Source: Collinsella aerofaciens
GTDB taxonomy: Bacteria; Actinomycetota; Coriobacteriia; Coriobacteriales; Coriobacteriaceae
Length of the DNA: 64,000 nt
Assembly: GCF_015555045.1 (NCBI RefSeq)
Contig: NZ_JADNJQ010000004.1
Location: forward strand, 42,960-106,959
Reading direction: 5' to 3'
Part shown: in pieces, positions 8,669-17,379 of the stretch
Position numbering within the stretch: position 1 is the stretch's first letter
How the letters are laid out: each line of letters opens with the position of its first letter
Position numbers and translations under genes: made by a program
Notes under the pieces: model-generated
The model's input: the letters and a program-made list of their open reading frames with translations, nothing else
Told to the model about the DNA's origin: nothing
The model's database searches: none

Positions 8669-8737
8669 CAGCCTGGCGGGTTTTTTAATACAGAATCGGA
8701 TGGGCGGTACGGGTAGTCGAATGGGCGGCGGAGGGTC

Positions 8738-9523
8738 TTATGCGGCGGAGGAGGCGTCGTCCTCGTCTAGGGCGGCGAAGAGCTTCTTGCCGTCGAGGAG
8801 ACGTGTGGTGACGTTTCTCATACGGGCGATCTCGACGGTGCGCAGCGTATCGTCGGTGCCTCGGGCGTCGTAGACCGTTCCCAGCAGATACGAGATGCCA
8901 TCGCGCTGCCTGATGGCAAAGGGACGGAGTGTCATCCGTGCTGCTTCGGTTTCGCCGCGTGTCGTGACGCTCGAAATATCAAAACTCACCGTGGTTCCGT
9001 GGTCGATGGCCTGCTCGACGAGCTCGCACGTGTCGATGCGCTTGATGGGCGTGCGTGTTGCCTTGGTAGCCTTGCTGCCTGCGCTTGGAGCGGGTTCGGG
9101 TGTATCGAGGTAGCCGCGAACGTCGGCGCTCGCCATGGCAACTAAGTGCTGCGCCATGCTCTTGCGGATAGCGATAGGCGTGGAGCGGTTGCGCATGACC
9201 ATACCGTGGAGCCGGATGATCTCTTCATCGGTGAGCGGGCGGGTAAGAAGTTTGTAGCCCACGCCGCGTTTGTACTCAATTTCGTATCCGGCATGGCGAA
9301 GCGCGGAGATGGCGGTGTAGATGCTGCGCCGCGCCGCCGAGATGGGCATGCGGGCGGGGTCGTCGGGATGGGCGAGGCGCCGGATCAACTCATCGGAAAG
9401 CATGGCCTTGTCCTCGCCGGTGTTTTCGCTTAATAGTTGCAGGATGCGAACGGCGCGATAGGCTGCCATCGAGGCGGCGCCTCTAGTCGTGGTGTCGTAG
9501 GTTTCAACAGCGGCTTCGGTCAT
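8738..9523 (-). CDS. WYL-domain transcriptional regulator
   Basis: 261 residues. The first ~100 form a winged helix-turn-helix (SAARRSIYTAISALRHAGYEIE is the recognition-helix and wing area), and the C-terminal half is a WYL domain (LRPFAIRQRDGISYLLGTVY, then TVEIARMRNV). WYL regulators sense nucleic-acid or nucleotide ligands in several systems. A GTG three codons upstream is possible, but the ATG at about 9523 fits the AAAGGA site. It is next to, and may control, the ABC importer, but the sequence does not show this. Confidence 0.82.
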   Translation of the reverse strand: MTEAAVETYDTTTRGAASMAAYRAVRILQLLSENTGEDKAMLSDELIRRLAHPDDPARMPISAARRSIYTAISALRHAGYEIEYKRGVGYKLLTRPLTDEEIIRLHGMVMRNRSTPIAIRKSMAQHLVAMASADVRGYLDTPEPAPSAGSKATKATRTPIKRIDTCELVEQAIDHGTTVSFDISSVTTRGETEAARMTLRPFAIRQRDGISYLLGTVYDARGTDDTLRTVEIARMRNVTTRLLDGKKLFAALDEDDASSAA

Positions 9524-9699
9524 GGTGCCCACGTCCTTTCCGTTTTGGGTGGCGACGGTATGGAGCCTAGGACGTGGGGCTTTCCCAGGGGCGCAGGGCG
9601 CTCTGGGCGGTCGGTAGTCGTCGGCAAACGGCGGGTCGAGTTTTCAACAGCCCTGCTCAACTGACCAAAAACTTGCCAAAAGCTTGACGGATGCTGTTG

Positions 9700-9734
9700 A
9701 AAAAAAGCGTCTCTCGACCGATGTCGAGAGGCGC
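9700..9734 (-). terminator. Terminator of asnS
   Basis: GCGTCTCTCGAC (9707-9718) and GTCGAGAGGCGC (9723-9734) form a 12-bp stem with a 4-base loop. The A-run on the plus strand at 9700-9706 gives a U-run on the minus-strand transcript. Confidence 0.88.
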
Positions 9735-9782
9735 TTGTGCGATGAGCGTTGGCGTGTGGCGACGCGAGCTAGCGTCCGACGA

Positions 9783-11186
9783 TTAGAAGTCGGCGTTGCC
9801 CACGGTGCGCGGGTGCGGCAGGACGTCGCGGATGTTGCCCACGCCGGTCAGATACATGACCAAGCGCTCGAAGCCCAGACCGTAGCCGGCGTGCTTGCAG
9901 GAACCGTAGCGGCGCAGGTCAAGGTAGTACTTGTACTGCTCGGGATTCATGCCCAGGTCCTTGATGCGGGCCTCGAGCAGATCCAGGCGCTCCTCGCGCT
10001 GGGAGCCACCGATGATCTCGCCGATACCGGGAACCAGGCAGTCGGCGGCGGCGACGGTCTTGCCGTCCTCGTTCATGCGCATGTAGAAGGCCTTGATCTC
10101 GGCCGGGTAGTCGGTTACGAAGGTCGGGCGCTTAAAGTGCTCCTCGGTCAGGAAGCGCTCGTGCTCGGTCTGCAGGTCGATGCCCCAGCTCACGGGGTAG
10201 TCAAACTTGTGACCGGCGGCGACGGCCTGCTCCAGGATCTCGACGGCCTCGGTGTAGGTAACGCGGGCGAAGTCGGAGTTGGCGACATGGTCTAGGCGTT
10301 CGAGCAGACCCTTGTCCACAAACTTGTTGAGCATATTGAGCTCGTCGGGGCAGGTGGCCATGACGTCCTTGAGGACATACTTGAGCATGGCCTCAGCGTT
10401 ATCCATGTAGTCGTTAAGGTCGGCAAAGGCCATCTCGGGCTCGATCATCCAAAACTCGGCGGCGTGGCGCGTGGTGTTGGAGTTTTCGGCGCGGAAGGTG
10501 GGGCCAAAGGTGTACACGTCGCCAAAGGCCATGGCAAAGTTCTCGGCATTGAGCTGGCCGGACACGGTGAGGCTTGCATGCTTGCCAAAGAAGTCCTGGC
10601 TCCAGTCGACCTCGCCGGACTCGGTGAGGGGCGGATTTTTGGGGTCGAGCGTGGTCACGCGGAACATCTCGCCGGCGCCCTCGCAGTCACTCGTGGTGAT
10701 GATGGGGGTGTTGACGTAGACAAAGCCCTGCTCCTGGAAGAAGCGGTGGATGGCGGCAGCCGCGACAGAGCGGATGCGGAACACGGCGCGGAACAGGTTG
10801 GTGCGCGGGCGCAGGTGCTGCTGGGTGCGCAGGAACTCGACGGTTGCGCGCTTCTTCTGCAGCGGGTAATCCGGGGCGCTCGTGCCCTCGACCTCGATGG
10901 AGGTGGCAGAAAGCTCGAAAGGCTGGGGCGCATCGGGGGTCAGCTTGACGGTGCCGGTGCAAATGAGTGCGGCCGAGACGTTTTGATGGGCGATCTCGTC
11001 GTAGTTGTCGAGTGCCTCGCGGTTCATGACGACCTGCAGGTCGCGGAAGCAGCTGCCGTCGTTGAGCGTAACAAAGCCAAAGTTCTTCATGTCGCGGACG
11101 GACTTGACCCAGCCGGCGACGGTGACGGTTTGGCCGCCGAGCGACTCGGCATCGGCATAGAGCTGCGCGATTTTGGTGCGGTTCAC
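9783..11186 (-). CDS. asnS: Asparaginyl-tRNA synthetase
   Basis: 467 residues, the usual length. An OB-fold anticodon-binding domain comes first ([19 protein letters not shown]), then the class II catalytic core with motif 2 ([20 protein letters not shown]) and motif 3 ([15 protein letters not shown]) and the terminal [10 protein letters not shown]. The GTG at 11186 is preferred because GGGAGG lies 5-6 bases upstream; the ATG at 11198 lies in front of that site. It charges tRNA-Asn directly in the cytoplasm. Single gene with its own terminator. Confidence 0.96.
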   Translation of the reverse strand: MNRTKIAQLYADAESLGGQTVTVAGWVKSVRDMKNFGFVTLNDGSCFRDLQVVMNREALDNYDEIAHQNVSAALICTGTVKLTPDAPQPFELSATSIEVEGTSAPDYPLQKKRATVEFLRTQQHLRPRTNLFRAVFRIRSVAAAAIHRFFQEQGFVYVNTPIITTSDCEGAGEMFRVTTLDPKNPPLTESGEVDWSQDFFGKHASLTVSGQLNAENFAMAFGDVYTFGPTFRAENSNTTRHAAEFWMIEPEMAFADLNDYMDNAEAMLKYVLKDVMATCPDELNMLNKFVDKGLLERLDHVANSDFARVTYTEAVEILEQAVAAGHKFDYPVSWGIDLQTEHERFLTEEHFKRPTFVTDYPAEIKAFYMRMNEDGKTVAAADCLVPGIGEIIGGSQREERLDLLEARIKDLGMNPEQYKYYLDLRRYGSCKHAGYGLGFERLVMYLTGVGNIRDVLPHPRTVGNADF

Positions 11187-11296
11187 GTATCCTCCCATAA
11201 CGGTTGAATGATAGTTATCCATACAGTTCGTTATTCTAGCAGCTCGTCTCATTTGGGCTATACAGATAAGGCATTGGCGGGATGGTTTTTCAAACG

Positions 11297-11330
11297 AAAA
11301 GCGCCCGCGGCCAAATGGTCGCGGGCGCTT
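11297..11330 (-). terminator. Terminator of the PTS IIA gene
   Basis: AAGCGCCCGCG and CGCGGGCGCTT form a GC-rich stem. On the minus strand it is followed by TTTTCGTTTG. It lies 38 bases past the stop codon. Confidence 0.85.
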
Positions 11331-11367
11331 GACGAGGTGCCTTTTGGCTGTGTGGCGCGGGGCCTGG

Positions 11368-11931
11368 CTACTTGGTCTTGGCTACCAGCAGCGGGTCGCC
11401 AAGCTTGACGAGCGGGTTGCCGCCGATAAGCGTTCCAGACTCGCCGACATGGTCGATGCTCTTAAGACGATCGAGCTCGGAGACGATGACGGTCACGATG
11501 TCCTCATGACCAGCGGCCTTAATGGCCTCGCGGTCGAAGCTGATGAGCGGCTGGCCTGCCTTGACCACATCGCCCATCTCGACAAAGCGGGCAAAACCCT
11601 TGCCGTTCATTTCCACGGTGCCCAGGCCGACATGGATGAACACGCGCAGGCCGTCCTCGGTAATCATGCCGATGGAGTGGTTGGTGACAGTGGTGGCACC
11701 GATGCGGCCGTTGGCGGGCGCATAGATGGTGCCGGTAATGGGCTCGATGCCATAGCCCTGGCCAAGCATGCCCGAGGCGATCGTCTCGTCGGGAACCTCG
11801 TCCAGGTTGACGAGCACGCCGTTGACGGGGGCATAGATGACGCCTTCGCGGGTAGCGAAGCTTGCTGCGGGCGGAACGGACGCCTCGCCGGTCGAGGTGA
11901 AGGTGGACTTAAGCGAATCGAGCAGACCCAT
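11368..11931 (-). CDS. crr: PTS glucose-type IIA component (Crr-like)
   Basis: 187 residues. Contains both family histidines: TNHSIGM (accessory) and [16 protein letters not shown] (phosphorylated). Near the end [17 protein letters not shown] is degenerate compared with IIAGlc. The ATG at 11931 has GGAGG 6 bases upstream; the frame is open further back without a better site. As a free-standing IIA it takes phosphate from HPr and passes it to a IIB/IIC partner. The window has a IIC at 48174 lacking both IIA and IIB, which may need separate partners such as this. Confidence 0.9.
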   Translation of the reverse strand: MGLLDSLKSTFTSTGEASVPPAASFATREGVIYAPVNGVLVNLDEVPDETIASGMLGQGYGIEPITGTIYAPANGRIGATTVTNHSIGMITEDGLRVFIHVGLGTVEMNGKGFARFVEMGDVVKAGQPLISFDREAIKAAGHEDIVTVIVSELDRLKSIDHVGESGTLIGGNPLVKLGDPLLVAKTK

Positions 11932-12174
11932 AGTTGCCTCCAACTTAAATAGGCGCATATCGCGCGTTTGGTTTGCCGGAAACGTTTCACATGTGTTTCG
12001 CGGCTTGGTCAACGCCCCTATTCTACGCTGCTCAACGATACCTCTGAACTGGGATTATGTGATATATCAGTTGAAGGGAAACTTATTGCCGGAGTGTTTC
12101 TGCGCCACGGGTTCAAGTGGGGTACGCTTGAAGGCGAAAAACAAGGGCGCATAATTTGCGCGAAGGGAGCACAT

Positions 12175-13074
12175 ATGATTGTCGAGAACCATGCGCTGTG
12201 GGGCGAGGAGCCGACCGAGGATTATCCGGCGACGTTTACGTATTTGGGTGCCGAGCCGTTGCCCGATAAACCGAATGGCCGCCGCCCCGCGGTGATTATC
12301 TGTGGCGGAGGTGCGTTTACGCATATCGCTCCGCATGAGCAGGATCCTGTGGCGTTTGCGTTTTTGGATCACGGTTACCAGGCCTTTGTGCTCAACTATG
12401 TCACGAGTTCTACGGGTGACGTGAGCTTTCCGCACCCCCAGGCAGATCTTGCCAAGATGGTCGCCACGGTGCGCGCCAACGCCGACGAGTGGCATGTCGA
12501 TCCTAAGCGCGTGTGCGTCGTGGGCTTTTCTGCTGGCGGCATGATTTGCGCCTCGCTGGCAACACAGTGGAAGACCGGCCCCTTTGCGGCACTTGCCGGG
12601 GCGCGTCCGGACGACATTCGTCCCGATGCCGTGGTGCTGGGCTATCCATTGCTCGACTTTGCCTATGTGCGCGACATGCAGACGCGCGATCCGCGCATTG
12701 ACTTGCGCGTGCCCAAGACGGGCGGCAAGACGGGACGCGATTTGCTCAACGACTACCTGTCGATGGTGACGGGCGGCGAGGCAACTGACGAGCATCTGGC
12801 CGACATCTGCCCCACCACGCATGTTTCGCGTCAGATGCCACCGACCTTTGTGTGGGGCGTGTCCGACGACAAGACGGCGCCGATCGCGCAGGTATACCCG
12901 TTTGCGCAGCGCATGGCCGAGGAGGGCGTTGCATGCGAGATGCACGTCTTCGACCAGGGTGGTCACGGCCTTTCGCTCGGCAACGCCAACACCGCGGTCG
13001 ACAACGAGGACAAGCAGGTGGCGGTCCGTCCCTGGATTCGCCTAGCCTTCCGCTTCCTGGAGCGCCATCTGTAA
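12175..13074 (+). CDS. Alpha/beta hydrolase (acetyl-esterase/BD-FAE-like)
   Basis: 299 residues, cytosolic, no signal peptide. The oxyanion-hole segment ICGGGAFTHIAPHE, the nucleophile elbow GFSAGGM, the acid region WGVSDDKTAP and the catalytic histidine region DQGGHGLSLG are all in the expected order, as in deacetylating esterases that act on acetylated sugars. The ATG at 12175 is chosen because GGGAG precedes it; the frame is open upstream to 11968 but that part reads like chance coding. It is divergent from the PTS IIA gene and shares its upstream region. Confidence 0.85.
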   Translation: MIVENHALWGEEPTEDYPATFTYLGAEPLPDKPNGRRPAVIICGGGAFTHIAPHEQDPVAFAFLDHGYQAFVLNYVTSSTGDVSFPHPQADLAKMVATVRANADEWHVDPKRVCVVGFSAGGMICASLATQWKTGPFAALAGARPDDIRPDAVVLGYPLLDFAYVRDMQTRDPRIDLRVPKTGGKTGRDLLNDYLSMVTGGEATDEHLADICPTTHVSRQMPPTFVWGVSDDKTAPIAQVYPFAQRMAEEGVACEMHVFDQGGHGLSLGNANTAVDNEDKQVAVRPWIRLAFRFLERHL

Positions 13075-13100
13075 GAGGACGGGCATCCCAGCCCTTCAAT

Positions 13101-13169
13101 AACTTGCGGTGAAATAGCTCCGATCTGGGGCATCAACCAGCCCATCCAGGAACTATTCCACCGCAACTT
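13101..13169. repeat. Palindromic element with TTGCGGTGAAATAG ends, copy 1
   Basis: AACTTGCGGTGAAATAG (13101-13117) pairs with CTATTCCACCGCAACTT (13153-13169) with two mismatches. A second copy with the same ends but a different middle is at 17242-17308. It may act as the terminator of the esterase gene, since GTTTTTG follows. Confidence 0.7.
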
Positions 13170-13188
13170 CGTTTTTGATGCCCCGCCC

Positions 13189-13390
13189 GGAAACTGCGTC
13201 CCAGTTTTGCCTTTCAAGGTGGGACGCAGTTTCCCATAGGGCCTCGACTGGGAAAGCGCGTCCCGTTTCGAGCGGGGATTCTGGGATGCATTTTCCGTAA
13301 GAGGCCTGTTAGGGAAACCATATCCCGTTTCGAGCCAGAATTCTGGGATGTAGTTTCCCCGAGAGGCCTCATCGGGAAACTATGGCCCTG
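13189..13390. repeat. 62-bp tandem repeat array, about 3.4 units, each with an internal palindrome
   Basis: Units beginning GGGACGCAG (13221), GGGATGCAT (13283) and GGGATGTAG (13345) are exactly 62 bases apart, with a half unit before them. Each holds GGGAYGCAGTTTCC, AGGCCT or GGCCT in the centre, and a returning GGGAAA block, so each unit folds on itself; the linker CCCGTTTCGAGC is repeated. No open reading frame. The array fills most of the 473-base gap between the esterase and feoAB. Confidence 0.8.
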
Positions 13391-13427
13391 AACTCTCCTG
13401 CCTGTCCCCATCGCACCGATCTGTCGA

Positions 13428-13500
13428 TTGAACGTCGTTGTGTGTTCGCGCTATCATGCATGGTTACAATTGGTTAGCCATGGCAAACGGTTAGCCATGG
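13428..13500 (+). promoter_or_regulatory. feoAB promoter with a DtxR-like operator
   Basis: TTGAAC (13428-13433) and TATCAT (13452-13457) are 18 bases apart. Directly downstream, around the expected transcript start, are repeated GGTTAGCCATGG blocks (about 13472-13483 and 13489-13500) and a GGTTACAAT. The first, with its flanks, resembles the left half of the DtxR/IdeR box (TTAGGTTAGCCTAACC). Iron-dependent repression of an iron importer would make sense; the regulator is not in this window. Confidence 0.55.
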
Positions 13501-13547
13501 TGAACATAAATACAACGCCCTGTGGGCGCCGGGGGAGGAACACGGAC

Positions 13548-15908
13548 GTGAAGCTCGATACACTCGAGATTGGAAAGGACGCCGTTGTCGCATCGGTGGC
13601 ATCGGACGATCAGGCACTCCGACAGCATATTTTGGACATGGGTCTAACGCCGGGCACCGAAGTCACCATGATGAAGTACGCCCCCATGGGCGATCCGCTC
13701 GAGATCCGCCTGCGTGGCTACGAGTTGACACTGCGCAAGGACGATGCCGCTCGCATCGAGCTCGTGGGTATTCACGACACCGATACGGGTCCGCGCGCTA
13801 ACGCCGCAATCGGAACGACGGAGCATCCGGCACTCGGCGAGGGGATGTATTCGCCCCGTGCGGCAAAAACGGCCGTGCCCGAGGGCGCACCGCTGCATTT
13901 TGCCCTCGCCGGCAACCAAAACTGCGGTAAGACCACGCTGTTCAACCAGCTTACGGGCTCCAACCAGCACGTCGGTAACTTTCCTGGCGTGACGGTCGAC
14001 CGCAAGGACGGCACCATCCGTAACCATCCCGAGGCAAGCGTTACCGATCTGCCCGGCATTTACTCCCTGTCGCCGTACACGGGCGAAGAGATCGTCAGCC
14101 GCCAATTCATCTTGGACGAAAACCCCGACGCCATCATCGACATCATCGACGCCACCAACATCGAACGTAACCTGTACCTGACGCTGCAGCTTATGGAGCT
14201 CGACTGCCCCATGGTCATCGCGCTCAACATGATGGACGAGGTGACGGCCAACGGCGGCGCCGTGGACGTCAACCTGCTTGAGAGCCTGTTGGGCGTGCCC
14301 GTTGTCCCCATTAGCGCTGCCCGCAACGAGGGTATCGGCGAGCTGGTGGATCATGCCCTGCACGTGGCACGGTTCCGCGAACGCCCCGGTCGCCTGGACT
14401 TCTGTGCGCCCGATGGTCCAGACGGCGGCGCGCTGCATCGCTGCATTCACGGCATCGCCAACCTTATCGAGGACCATGCCGCGACGGCGCACATTCCCGT
14501 GCGTTTTGCGGCGACCAAGCTGGTTGAGGGCGACGAGCTGGTGACCGAGGCGCTTCACCTGGATCGCAACGAGCTCGACGCTATCGAGCACATCATTACC
14601 CAGATGGAGGGCGAGGCCGGCACCGACCGCCTGTCCGCGCTGGCCGATATGCGCTTTAGCTTTATCGGCGACGTGTGTGGGCGCTGCGTCGTCAAACCGC
14701 ACGAGAGCCGCGAGCACGTGCGCTCCGTTAAGATCGACCGCATCCTGACGGGTCGCTACACGGCCATTCCGGCGTTCCTGGTGATTATGGGCCTTGTCTT
14801 TTGGCTGACGTTTGGCGTGATCGGTGCGGCGTTGCAGGGACTCATGGAGGACGGTATCGCGGTCATCATCGCCTCGGCCGATGCGGGTCTCAAGGCGTTC
14901 GGAACCAACGACGTGGTGCGCTCGCTGGCTGTCGACGGCGTGCTCACGGGTGTGGGTAGTGTGCTGACCTTCCTGCCGATTATCGTTGTGCTCTTCTTGT
15001 TCCTCTCCATTCTGGAAGACTCCGGCTACATGGCGCGCGTGGCCTTTGTCATGGATAAAGTGCTGCGTCGCTTTGGCCTGTCAGGCCGCAGCTTCGTGCC
15101 TATGCTCGTCGGTTTTGGCTGCACCGTGCCGGCTATCATGTCGACCCGTACGCTCCCATCCGAGCACGACCGCAAGATGACGGTCATGCTCACGCCGTTC
15201 ATGAGCTGTTCGGCTAAGTTGCCGGTCTACGGTCTGCTGTGCGGGGCGTTTTTCCCGCAGGCGACAGTTCCCGCCATGGTCTCGCTCTATTTGATTGGCA
15301 TTGCGGTCGGTTGCATCGCGGCTTTGTTGCTCAACCGCACGGCATTTAAGGGCGACCCGGTGCCGTTTATCATGGAGCTTCCCAATTACCGCCTGCCGAG
15401 CGTCAAGACGACGGTGATGCTGGCATGGGATAAGGCCAAGGACTTTATTACCAAGGCTTTTACCATTATCTTTGCCGCTACCGTGGTCATCTGGTTCCTT
15501 CAGACGTTCGACATTCGCTTTAATGTGGTCGCCGATCAGTCGCAGAGTCTGCTTGCGGGCCTCGGCAGCATCATCGCGCCGGTGCTGACGCCGCTTGGGT
15601 TTGGCGACTGGCGTGCATCCACGGCGCTCGTCACCGGACTTATCGCCAAGGAGAGCGTCATCTCGACCCTCACGGTACTTTTGGGCGCGACCTCGCCCGC
15701 GGCACTGTCGACCATGTTTTCGCCGTTCACCGCCTACGTGTTCCTGGTCTTTACGTTGCTGTACCCGCCGTGCGTGGCAGCCATCGGCGCCGTCAAGAGC
15801 GAGCTGGGCGCGCGCTATGCCGTTGCCGTGTTCGCGTTTCAAGTGACGGTCGCCTGGATCGTGGCGTTTGTCGTGCATTCGGCGGGCATATTGCTGGGGT
15901 TGGCTTAG
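13548..15908 (+). CDS. feoB: Ferrous iron transporter, FeoA-FeoB fusion
   Basis: 786 residues from the GTG at 13548, which has GGGGGAGG upstream; an ATG at 13497 overlaps the putative operator. Residues 1-75 are a FeoA/SH3-like domain (ILDMGLTPGTEVTMMKYAP). The FeoB G domain follows with G1 GNQNCGKTT, G3 DLPG, G4 NMMD and G5 SAARNEG, then the membrane domain with two Gate-like halves (SGRSFVPMLVGFGCTVPAIM). It imports Fe(II) across the membrane using GTP. FeoA is more often a separate protein; the fusion is clear in one uninterrupted frame. Confidence 0.96.
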   Translation: MKLDTLEIGKDAVVASVASDDQALRQHILDMGLTPGTEVTMMKYAPMGDPLEIRLRGYELTLRKDDAARIELVGIHDTDTGPRANAAIGTTEHPALGEGMYSPRAAKTAVPEGAPLHFALAGNQNCGKTTLFNQLTGSNQHVGNFPGVTVDRKDGTIRNHPEASVTDLPGIYSLSPYTGEEIVSRQFILDENPDAIIDIIDATNIERNLYLTLQLMELDCPMVIALNMMDEVTANGGAVDVNLLESLLGVPVVPISAARNEGIGELVDHALHVARFRERPGRLDFCAPDGPDGGALHRCIHGIANLIEDHAATAHIPVRFAATKLVEGDELVTEALHLDRNELDAIEHIITQMEGEAGTDRLSALADMRFSFIGDVCGRCVVKPHESREHVRSVKIDRILTGRYTAIPAFLVIMGLVFWLTFGVIGAALQGLMEDGIAVIIASADAGLKAFGTNDVVRSLAVDGVLTGVGSVLTFLPIIVVLFLFLSILEDSGYMARVAFVMDKVLRRFGLSGRSFVPMLVGFGCTVPAIMSTRTLPSEHDRKMTVMLTPFMSCSAKLPVYGLLCGAFFPQATVPAMVSLYLIGIAVGCIAALLLNRTAFKGDPVPFIMELPNYRLPSVKTTVMLAWDKAKDFITKAFTIIFAATVVIWFLQTFDIRFNVVADQSQSLLAGLGSIIAPVLTPLGFGDWRASTALVTGLIAKESVISTLTVLLGATSPAALSTMFSPFTAYVFLVFTLLYPPCVAAIGAVKSELGARYAVAVFAFQVTVAWIVAFVVHSAGILLGLA

Positions 15909-15967
15909 TTATTTATTGACGGCGCAACCTCTGTGTATCGAATTGTTTTCGGTCCCGTGTCCGTTAC

Positions 15968-15996
15968 TGACGGATGCGGGGCCGTTGCTATATAAT
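15968..15996 (+). promoter_or_regulatory. Promoter of the MFS gene
   Basis: A perfect TATAAT at 15991-15996, with a weak -35 TGACGG at 15968-15973, 17 bases apart. The start codon is 34 bases downstream. Confidence 0.6.
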
Positions 15997-16029
15997 CGCT
16001 TCCGCTCAAAATGATTGGAGACGTTATAT

Positions 16030-17226
16030 ATGAGTCAGGCAAGGCAAGACGGCATCACGCTCAGGCAATGGCTCCCGCTCATCGGGCTCACCTGCTGCGC
16101 GTTCGTGTTCAACACGTCGGAGTTCATGCCCATCGGCCTGCTGACCGACATCGCTGCATCGTTTTCGCTCACCGAGGCCCAAGCTGGCATCATGATCTCG
16201 GTCTATGCCTGGGGCGTCATGCTGCTGTCGTTGCCGCTCATGGTGTTTGCCTCGCGCTTCGAGTTCAAGCGGATGCTGCTGGGCGTGCTGGCCGTGTTCT
16301 CGCTCGGTCAGTTCCTGTCCGCTGTGGCGCCGACCTATCCCATCCTGGTCTGCGCGCGCCTGGTGGTCGCTTGCGCACATGCCGTGTTCTGGTCAGTCGC
16401 CTCGATTATGGCCTCGCGCCTGGTCGACACTCGCCACGGCGCGCTCGCCATCAGCATGATCGCCACGGGCTCGTCCATCGCGCAGATCTTTGGCCTGCCT
16501 CTCGGTCGCGCCATTGGCTTGGCCGTGGGCTGGCGCATGACGTTTGCCGTGGTCGGGGGCCTCTCAGCCATCGCGGTCGTCTACCAGGCAGCGGTGTTCC
16601 CGGCCATGCCGGCGGGTGAGCGCTTTACCGTCAAACAGCTGCCCGAGCTGCTCAAGAACCCGCTCCTCATCGCGCTCTACGCAGTCACGGTCTTCATGGC
16701 GACCGGCTATTACGCAAGCTACAGCTATATCGAGCCCTTCCTGGCGCAGGTCGCGCACGTCGATGCGGGCGCCATTACCATGACGCTGACGGCGTTTGGC
16801 TGCTCTGGTTTGCTCGGAAGCTGGCTGTTTGGCCGCCTGTTCGATGGGCATCGCTTCCCGTTCTTGGCTATCACGCTCTCCGGCGTGCCGGTGGCCCTGC
16901 TGCTCATGGGGCCGGCCGCATCGTCGCTCGTGACAGTGCTTGCCGTCTGCGCACTGTGGGGTTGCTGCGCCACGGCCTTTAACGTGGCGTTTCAGGCCGA
17001 GCTCATCAAGCACACGCCGGCAGATTCGTCGGCCGTCGCCATGTCGATCTTCTCGGGCCTGTTCAACCTCGGTATCGGCACGGGTACCGCGATCGGCGGA
17101 GCCGTGGTTTCGGGTCCCGGTATCGCCTGGATCGGCTTTGTGGGCGGGGCGATTGCCGTCGTGGGCGTCATCCTCGCCATCACCGTGCTGTTTCCGGCCA
17201 TCCGCCGCGCCAAGCCCGTCGCCTAA
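16030..17226 (+). CDS. MFS transporter, sugar/drug efflux type (SotB/AraJ-like)
   Basis: 398 residues with about 12 membrane segments. The beginning (FVFNTSEFMPIGLLTDIAAS) and MISVYAWGVMLLSLPLM are typical of the SotB/AraJ/YdhP group of exporters. The loop motif between TM2 and TM3 is reduced to ASRFEFKRMLL. The ATG at 16030 is used because GGAG at 16017-16020 is suitably spaced; a TTG at 16015 overlaps that site. The exported compound is unknown. The gene is followed by a palindromic repeat that could terminate it. Confidence 0.88.
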   Translation: MSQARQDGITLRQWLPLIGLTCCAFVFNTSEFMPIGLLTDIAASFSLTEAQAGIMISVYAWGVMLLSLPLMVFASRFEFKRMLLGVLAVFSLGQFLSAVAPTYPILVCARLVVACAHAVFWSVASIMASRLVDTRHGALAISMIATGSSIAQIFGLPLGRAIGLAVGWRMTFAVVGGLSAIAVVYQAAVFPAMPAGERFTVKQLPELLKNPLLIALYAVTVFMATGYYASYSYIEPFLAQVAHVDAGAITMTLTAFGCSGLLGSWLFGRLFDGHRFPFLAITLSGVPVALLLMGPAASSLVTVLAVCALWGCCATAFNVAFQAELIKHTPADSSAVAMSIFSGLFNLGIGTGTAIGGAVVSGPGIAWIGFVGGAIAVVGVILAITVLFPAIRRAKPVA

Positions 17227-17241
17227 CCATATCCCCTCATC

Positions 17242-17308
17242 AGTTGCGGTGAAATACGGATTGTTTAGCCCAATAAACCTGGCAAACAGTCCGTATTTCA
17301 CCGCAACT
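17242..17308. repeat. Palindromic element with TTGCGGTGAAATA ends, copy 2
   Basis: A 25-bp stem: 17242-17266 (AGTTGCGGTGAAATACGG then ATTGTTT) with 17284-17308. The single mismatch leaves a T opposite a G. The loop is AGCCCAATAAACCTGGC. The ends are shared with 13101-13169. It lies between the convergently irrelevant MFS gene end and the glycosidase promoter region. Confidence 0.8.
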
Positions 17309-17379
17309 TATTTTGGGGAAGGGGGTGCACGCTGGGCATACAATGGATGTCGTTGTGTTGAGCTTACCGGGAGGTTGCT

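Noticed and set aside
7394..8737. T-box riboswitch for a tryptophan-type ABC importer
   Set aside because: No GGGTGG antiterminator motif or specifier loop is visible upstream of the binding-protein gene.
11968..12174. Extended N-terminus of the alpha/beta hydrolase
   Set aside because: The frame is open but the translated segment has no family resemblance, and a good ribosome-binding site precedes the ATG at 12175.
13189..13390. Possible CRISPR array
   Set aside because: The 62-bp units are direct tandem repeats without distinct spacers, each internally palindromic, and no cas genes are nearby.
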